Source: Pseudomonas sp. MTM4 (GTDB taxonomy: Bacteria > Pseudomonadota > Gammaproteobacteria > Pseudomonadales > Pseudomonadaceae). From it: DNA of 64,000 nucleotides. The stretch covers positions 744,001-808,000 of the forward strand of contig NZ_CP048411.1 of NCBI RefSeq assembly GCF_019355055.1, in the 5' to 3' direction. The notes beneath the pieces are model-generated. The model was given only the letters and a program-made list of their open reading frames with translations. It searched no databases and was not told the DNA's origin. This document shows, piece by piece, positions 60,277-64,000 of this stretch. The first letter of the stretch is position 1, and the number at the start of each line of letters is the position of its first letter. The translations under genes and the position numbers were made by a program.

Positions 60277-60599
60277 GCACATTCCTGACTACTGATTGAA
60301 CAACTACACAGCCCTGCCGGGCGGCGCGCCATTTTCACACAGGCGACCACAGCTTGCGCAGGTCCGCCAATGCCGCATCCAGAAACCCCAACGCCGGGAA
60401 GTCGGCACGTTCGTCCCCTGGCAATAGCGCGTTGCGCACCGGTTGCGGCGAGCAGGCATTGTAGGGGCCGTACGCAGGGGGCTGCTGCAACAGAAAATCT
60501 ATCAGAGCAATTCGTTCGCTCTGGTTACGCACACGTTGCATCGAAACGCCTTTCTACGTGGTACGGCTGTCACGGCTAGCGATGCCCGGCGCGGCTTGA

Positions 60600-60680
60600 A
60601 TTGTACAAATCAGGTTGACTTGTACAAGGCCGACTTTAAGATGCCGGCAAATACTGTACAAACAAAACGCCTTGTACAGG
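60600..60680 (+). promoter_or_regulatory. Cluster of four TGTACA boxes (candidate LitR operators)
   Basis: TGTACA occurs at 60602, 60621, 60655 and 60673, all within 80 bp upstream of the DUF523-photolyase pair. The first two are in the 8-bp palindrome TTGTACAA; the last two form an inverted pair, CTGTACAA and TTGTACAG. CarH/LitR operators are known to consist of units with T-n-TACA. I find no other such cluster by eye in the window. Confidence 0.6.
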
Positions 60681-60700
60681 TACGTATCGAGGCCAGCCCG

Positions 60701-61657
60701 ATGTCTACGTCAACTGTCATCAAGATCGGTATCAGCGCTTGTCTACTTGGCAATCCGGTGCGCTTCAATGGCGGGCACAAGGAGTCGCGTCTATGCAGCG
60801 AAACGCTGGCTCGTCACTTCCAGTTCGTGTCGATTTGCCCCGAAGTGGCCATCGGGCTGGGCACGCCTCGCGAGCCAATCCGGCTGGTTGGCGCCCCTGA
60901 GCACCCGCGCGCGGTCGGCACGGTGCATCTGGAGCTGGATGTCACTGATGCGCTAGTTGCTTATGGCGAGCGGATCGCCACCGAGCTGGATGACATCAGT
61001 GGCTACATCCTGATGCAGAAATCCCCCTCCTGCGGCGTGGAGCGGGTGAAGGTGTACCAGGCCAGCGGCCATCCGGCCGAAGGCGGCGGCTCCGGCCTGT
61101 TTGCCCAGGGCCTGATGCGGATGCGGCCAGATCTGCCGATCGAAGAGGCTGGCAGACTCAATGACCCGGTGCTGCGCGAGAACTTTCTGACGCGAATATA
61201 TGCCCATGCCGAATGGCAGCGCCTGCTGCGTACGGGCCTGACACGCAAGGCCCTGGTGAATTTCCATTCACGCCACAAGTACCAGCTCATGGCGAGCGAC
61301 CCGCTGCAATACAAAGCGCTCGGTCGGATGGTCGGGGGCGTCGGCAATATATCGCTGGAGGAATTCGCACCGGCTTACTTCAGCCAGCTGATGGCGGCGC
61401 TGAAAAAGAACGCCTCGCGCGGCAACCACAGCAACGTTTTGCAGCACCTGAGTGGTTATCTAAAAAAATATCTCGAAGGCGACGACAAACAGGAACTGCA
61501 GCGCCTGATAACCCAGTATCGCGAAGGCATCGTACCCCTCATCGTGCCACTGACGCTGCTTAAACACCACTTCCGCCGGCATCCGGATCGCTACGTAGCC
61601 AGCCAGGCCTATCTGCAGCCGCATCCTGAAGACCTCAGCTTGCGCAACGGGATCTGA
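60701..61657 (+). CDS. DUF523-DUF1722 protein (YbgA-like)
   Basis: This protein of 318 residues has two domains. DUF523 (residues 5-150) contains cysteines in SACLLG and SPSCGVERVKVY. DUF1722 (about 190-305, YbgA) contains LVNFHSRHKYQLMASDP. Its biochemical role is unknown, but its link with photolyase is widespread (ybgA-phr in E. coli), implying a part in light- or UV-damage response. GAGG lies upstream of the ATG at 60701; the frame is open for 86 codons earlier, but those cover the TGTACA promoter region. phrB follows after 10 nt. Confidence 0.9.
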   Translation: MSTSTVIKIGISACLLGNPVRFNGGHKESRLCSETLARHFQFVSICPEVAIGLGTPREPIRLVGAPEHPRAVGTVHLELDVTDALVAYGERIATELDDISGYILMQKSPSCGVERVKVYQASGHPAEGGGSGLFAQGLMRMRPDLPIEEAGRLNDPVLRENFLTRIYAHAEWQRLLRTGLTRKALVNFHSRHKYQLMASDPLQYKALGRMVGGVGNISLEEFAPAYFSQLMAALKKNASRGNHSNVLQHLSGYLKKYLEGDDKQELQRLITQYREGIVPLIVPLTLLKHHFRRHPDRYVASQAYLQPHPEDLSLRNGI

Positions 61658-61667
61658 ATACTTGCAC

Positions 61668-63092
61668 ATGAATCAGCTGATCTGGCTGCGCAGCGATCTG
61701 CGCGTGACCGACAATACCGCCCTGTCCGCCGCGATGAACGCTGGCCCGACCATCGCGCTGTACCTGATCACGCCCGTGCAGTGGCTCGCCCATGGCGACG
61801 CGGCCTGCAAGGTCGATTTTTGGCTGCGCAACCTGGGCGCTCTCTCGGCACGTCTCGCCGAGCTGAACGTGCCGCTACTGATCCGCTGCGTCGATGACTG
61901 GCAAGCCGTGCCCGCGCTTGTCGCCGATCTCTGCCGCGAGCACGAAATCGGCAGCGTGCATATCAATGACGAATATGGCGTGAACGAGCAACGACGTGAC
62001 GAGGCGGTGGCCGCAGCACTCCTCCACACGGGCGCGTCGCTGCGACAGCATCTGGACCAGCTGCTTTTTGCACCAGGCAGCGTGCAATCCTTGGCCGGCC
62101 AGGGCTTCAAGGTCTTCAGCCCGTTCCGCAAGGGCTGCTATTCACGCCTGAGCCATTCACTGCCGCGCTGCTTGCCGGTACCCGCGCCGCAAGCGTGGCT
62201 GCCCGTGTCACGCGATCCGCTCCCAATGACGATAGAAGGCTTCGCGCCGCCTACCGAGCAACTGCGCTCGTTCTGGCCCGCCGGCGAAGACTTCGCACGT
62301 ACACGTCTGGCCTGCTTTGTCGAAGACGACATGGCCGATTATCAGCAGCGCCGCGACCTTCCCGCCGAGCCTGGCACCAGTCAGCTGTCGCCCTACCTGG
62401 CCGCCGGCGTCATTTCGCCCCGGCAATGTCTTCACGCCGCTCTGGCAACGAACCGGGGCGAGCTCGACAGCGGTAATCCGGGCGCTGTCACCTGGATCAA
62501 CGAACTGCTCTGGCGCGAATTCTACAAACATGTGCTGGTGGGCTATCCGCGAGTATCGATGGGGCGCGCCTTTCGCCCTGAAACCGAAGCCCTGCCCTGG
62601 CGCAACGCGCCCGATGAGCTGGCTGCCTGGCAGCAGGGGCGCACCGGTTTTCCAATCATCGATGCGGCCATGCGGCAACTGCTGGCGACCGGCTGGATGC
62701 ATAACCGCCTGCGCATGCTGGTCGCCATGTTTCTGAGCAAGAACCTGCTGATCGACTGGCGCGAAGGCGAGCGTTGGTTCATGCGGCACCTGATCGATGG
62801 CGACCTCGCCGCGAACAACGGCGGCTGGCAATGGAGCGCTTCGACCGGCACCGACTCGGTGCCCTACTTCCGCCTGTTCAATCCGCTCAGCCAGTCGGCG
62901 AAATTCGATCCGCAAGGCCGTTTCCTCCGCCAGTGGTTGCCTGAGCTGGCGCACTTGAACGATCGCGACATCCATGACCCGAGTTTCCGCCAGGGCCTTC
63001 ATCTCAACGGCTACCCACACCCGATCACCGAGTTGGCGACTAGCCGTGAGCGCGCCCTGTCTGCCTTCAGACATTTGGCAAAGCGCTTATGA
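61668..63092 (+). CDS. phrB: Deoxyribodipyrimidine photolyase (class I CPD)
   Basis: This enzyme repairs cyclobutane pyrimidine dimers using FADH- and blue light. The 474-residue protein has the N-terminal antenna domain (LIWLRSDLRVTDNTAL) and the C-terminal FAD domain, with WINELLWREFYKHVL, GFPIIDAAMRQL, TGWMHNRLRMLVAMFLSKNLLIDWREG and LAANNGGWQWSASTGTD. The length matches E. coli Phr (472). The ATG at 61668 is used; a TTG two codons earlier is possible. It is co-transcribed with the DUF523-DUF1722 gene and probably induced by light through the TGTACA boxes. Confidence 0.96.
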   Translation: MNQLIWLRSDLRVTDNTALSAAMNAGPTIALYLITPVQWLAHGDAACKVDFWLRNLGALSARLAELNVPLLIRCVDDWQAVPALVADLCREHEIGSVHINDEYGVNEQRRDEAVAAALLHTGASLRQHLDQLLFAPGSVQSLAGQGFKVFSPFRKGCYSRLSHSLPRCLPVPAPQAWLPVSRDPLPMTIEGFAPPTEQLRSFWPAGEDFARTRLACFVEDDMADYQQRRDLPAEPGTSQLSPYLAAGVISPRQCLHAALATNRGELDSGNPGAVTWINELLWREFYKHVLVGYPRVSMGRAFRPETEALPWRNAPDELAAWQQGRTGFPIIDAAMRQLLATGWMHNRLRMLVAMFLSKNLLIDWREGERWFMRHLIDGDLAANNGGWQWSASTGTDSVPYFRLFNPLSQSAKFDPQGRFLRQWLPELAHLNDRDIHDPSFRQGLHLNGYPHPITELATSRERALSAFRHLAKRL

Positions 63093-63166
63093 CTGATCCG
63101 CGAATGTCACGCCGAAGCGCTATTTCAGTACTGCAAACACCACGCGACTCGTCTCGGAGACATAGC

Positions 63167-64000
63167 ATGTCCAGCGACACCTTCACGCTTAAGGATCACT
63201 ACCGCAAAGCCGATCGCATCATGCTTGGTGTGCTGTGGTTTCTGACCGCCTACGCGCTCGGCCTGGCCACGCTGTATGGCAATTGGGCGCAGGCCATTGC
63301 TATCGGCAGCGGTACGGCACTGGCCATGACGCTGCTGCATGGCCTGATTGCCGGAGAGCGTCTGCTGCGCTGTCTGATCGGTGCAGGCTTCATGGTCATG
63401 GCCGCGCTGCACATCAACCTCGCCCACGGCATGCTGGAAATGCACTTCGGCATCTTCGCGCTGCTTGCCTTTCTGGTGTACTACCGAGACTGGCTGCCAA
63501 TCGTCGTGGCGGCCACCACCATTGCTATTCATCACCTGAGCTTCTTTGCTCTGCAACAGCAGCAGGCTGGCGTATTCGTGATGCCCGACGGCAGCTGGGG
63601 CGTGGTGATGCTGCATGCGTTCTATGTGGTGCTGGAGAGCGCAATCCTGATCTATCTGGCCGTGCGCGCCAATGCCGAGGCGCGCGAAGGCGAAGCGCTG
63701 CTAAGTGCCGCTGCCGACATTACGCGCGATCCCGTGCAGATCGATCTGCGCCAACGCAGCGGTGCCAGCGGGCCGATCGCCCAGCGCTTCAACCACTTTC
63801 TCGATCAGCTCGCCGAGCTGGTTGGCGCAACGGTCCGTGATACACGGGGCCTGGACGACACCGCCAGCCACCTGCACCAAGCTACTCGCGACATGCGCGA
63901 GGGTGCCGATCGGCAGCTTGCAGAGACCGCCTACATGGTCAACGCCATGCAGCAGATGTCGACCGCCATTGATAACGTCGCGAGCCACGCCGACCGGGCT
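63167..64000 (+). CDS. Methyl-accepting chemotaxis protein, cut by the window end
   Basis: The first 278 codons of a transducer are present, open to the last base. About six hydrophobic segments lie in residues 18-165 (for example RIMLGVLWFLTAYALGLATLYG and FAILALLAFLVYYRDWLPIVVAAT-like segments), with no periplasmic sensor domain. A HAMP-like or linker helix region (about 175-215) and the start of the coiled-coil signalling domain (DTASHLHQATRDMREGADRQLAETAYMVNAMQQMSTAIDNVASH) follow. GGAG precedes the ATG. Such membrane-embedded transducers can sense energy state or light-linked redox; the link to photolyase next to it is only positional. Confidence 0.88.
   Translation, partial: MSSDTFTLKDHYRKADRIMLGVLWFLTAYALGLATLYGNWAQAIAIGSGTALAMTLLHGLIAGERLLRCLIGAGFMVMAALHINLAHGMLEMHFGIFALLAFLVYYRDWLPIVVAATTIAIHHLSFFALQQQQAGVFVMPDGSWGVVMLHAFYVVLESAILIYLAVRANAEAREGEALLSAAADITRDPVQIDLRQRSGASGPIAQRFNHFLDQLAELVGATVRDTRGLDDTASHLHQATRDMREGADRQLAETAYMVNAMQQMSTAIDNVASHADRA

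Noticed and set aside
60335..60541. A 68-codon minus-strand frame upstream of hemH.
   Set aside because: No family, signal or convincing ribosome site was seen. It could be a small gene, but the evidence is too thin.
60443..60700. An N-terminal extension of the DUF523 protein.
   Set aside because: The extension covers the TGTACA promoter region, shows no DUF523 homology, and the internal ATG at 60701 has a ribosome site and the family start.

Overview
The window looks like the chromosome of a Pseudomonadaceae bacterium, most likely of the Stutzerimonas (Pseudomonas stutzeri) group. The evidence is the high-GC coding sequence, Pseudomonas-type gene orders (gacA-uvrC-pgsA-tRNA Gly/Cys/Leu, mexS-mexT-mexEF-oprN, muxABC-opmB, pqqABCDE-pqqH) and near-verbatim recognition of MexT, GacA and a PpSB1-like LOV protein. 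These identifications come from recalled family sequences, not a database search. It is mostly ordinary chromosome; no prophage, complete insertion sequence or CRISPR array was seen.

Layout: 0.2-8 kb holds the minus-strand GlgE alpha-glucan operon (glgE, treS fused to maltokinase, glgB), linking trehalose/maltose, maltose-1-phosphate and branched glucan. 8.3-14 kb is a formate dehydrogenase operon (fdoGHI-fdhE) whose catalytic subunit contains an in-frame UGA (Sec) codon followed by a textbook SECIS hairpin. 14-17 kb holds a non-homologous end-joining pair (free-standing LigD-type polymerase and Ku) plus a stress-type SDR. 17-25.6 kb is the MexEF-OprN efflux system with its oxidoreductase mexS and activator mexT, followed by an orphan TRAP solute-binding protein. 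26.9-36 kb is a second RND system, muxABC-opmB, with a 181-nt repeat-bounded insertion between muxB and muxC that keeps ATGA coupling on both sides.

36-40 kb holds a MurJ-like flippase, a FadR-type regulator and three small exported or acidic proteins. 40-43.7 kb is a tRNA cluster (Leu, Cys, Gly) with pgsA, uvrC and gacA. 43.8-45.1 kb has two small membrane proteins. 45.1-50.5 kb is the PQQ operon (pqqA-B-C-D-E plus a prolyl-oligopeptidase, pqqH); pqqF lies at 55-57.6 kb, separated by an MFS transporter, a secreted pectate lyase, an RNase D-like exonuclease and a VOC protein.

57.7-64 kb is a light-response region: a MerR-type LitR/CarH relative without recognisable cobalamin ligands, a short LOV photoreceptor, ferrochelatase, a DUF523-DUF1722 protein, a class I photolyase and a chemotaxis transducer cut by the window end. 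Four TGTACA boxes lie upstream of the DUF523/photolyase pair and fit CarH/LitR-type operator half-sites. This light module, the muxB-muxC insertion and the palindrome upstream of the pectate lyase gene are the most useful leads; most of the rest is well-known biology.
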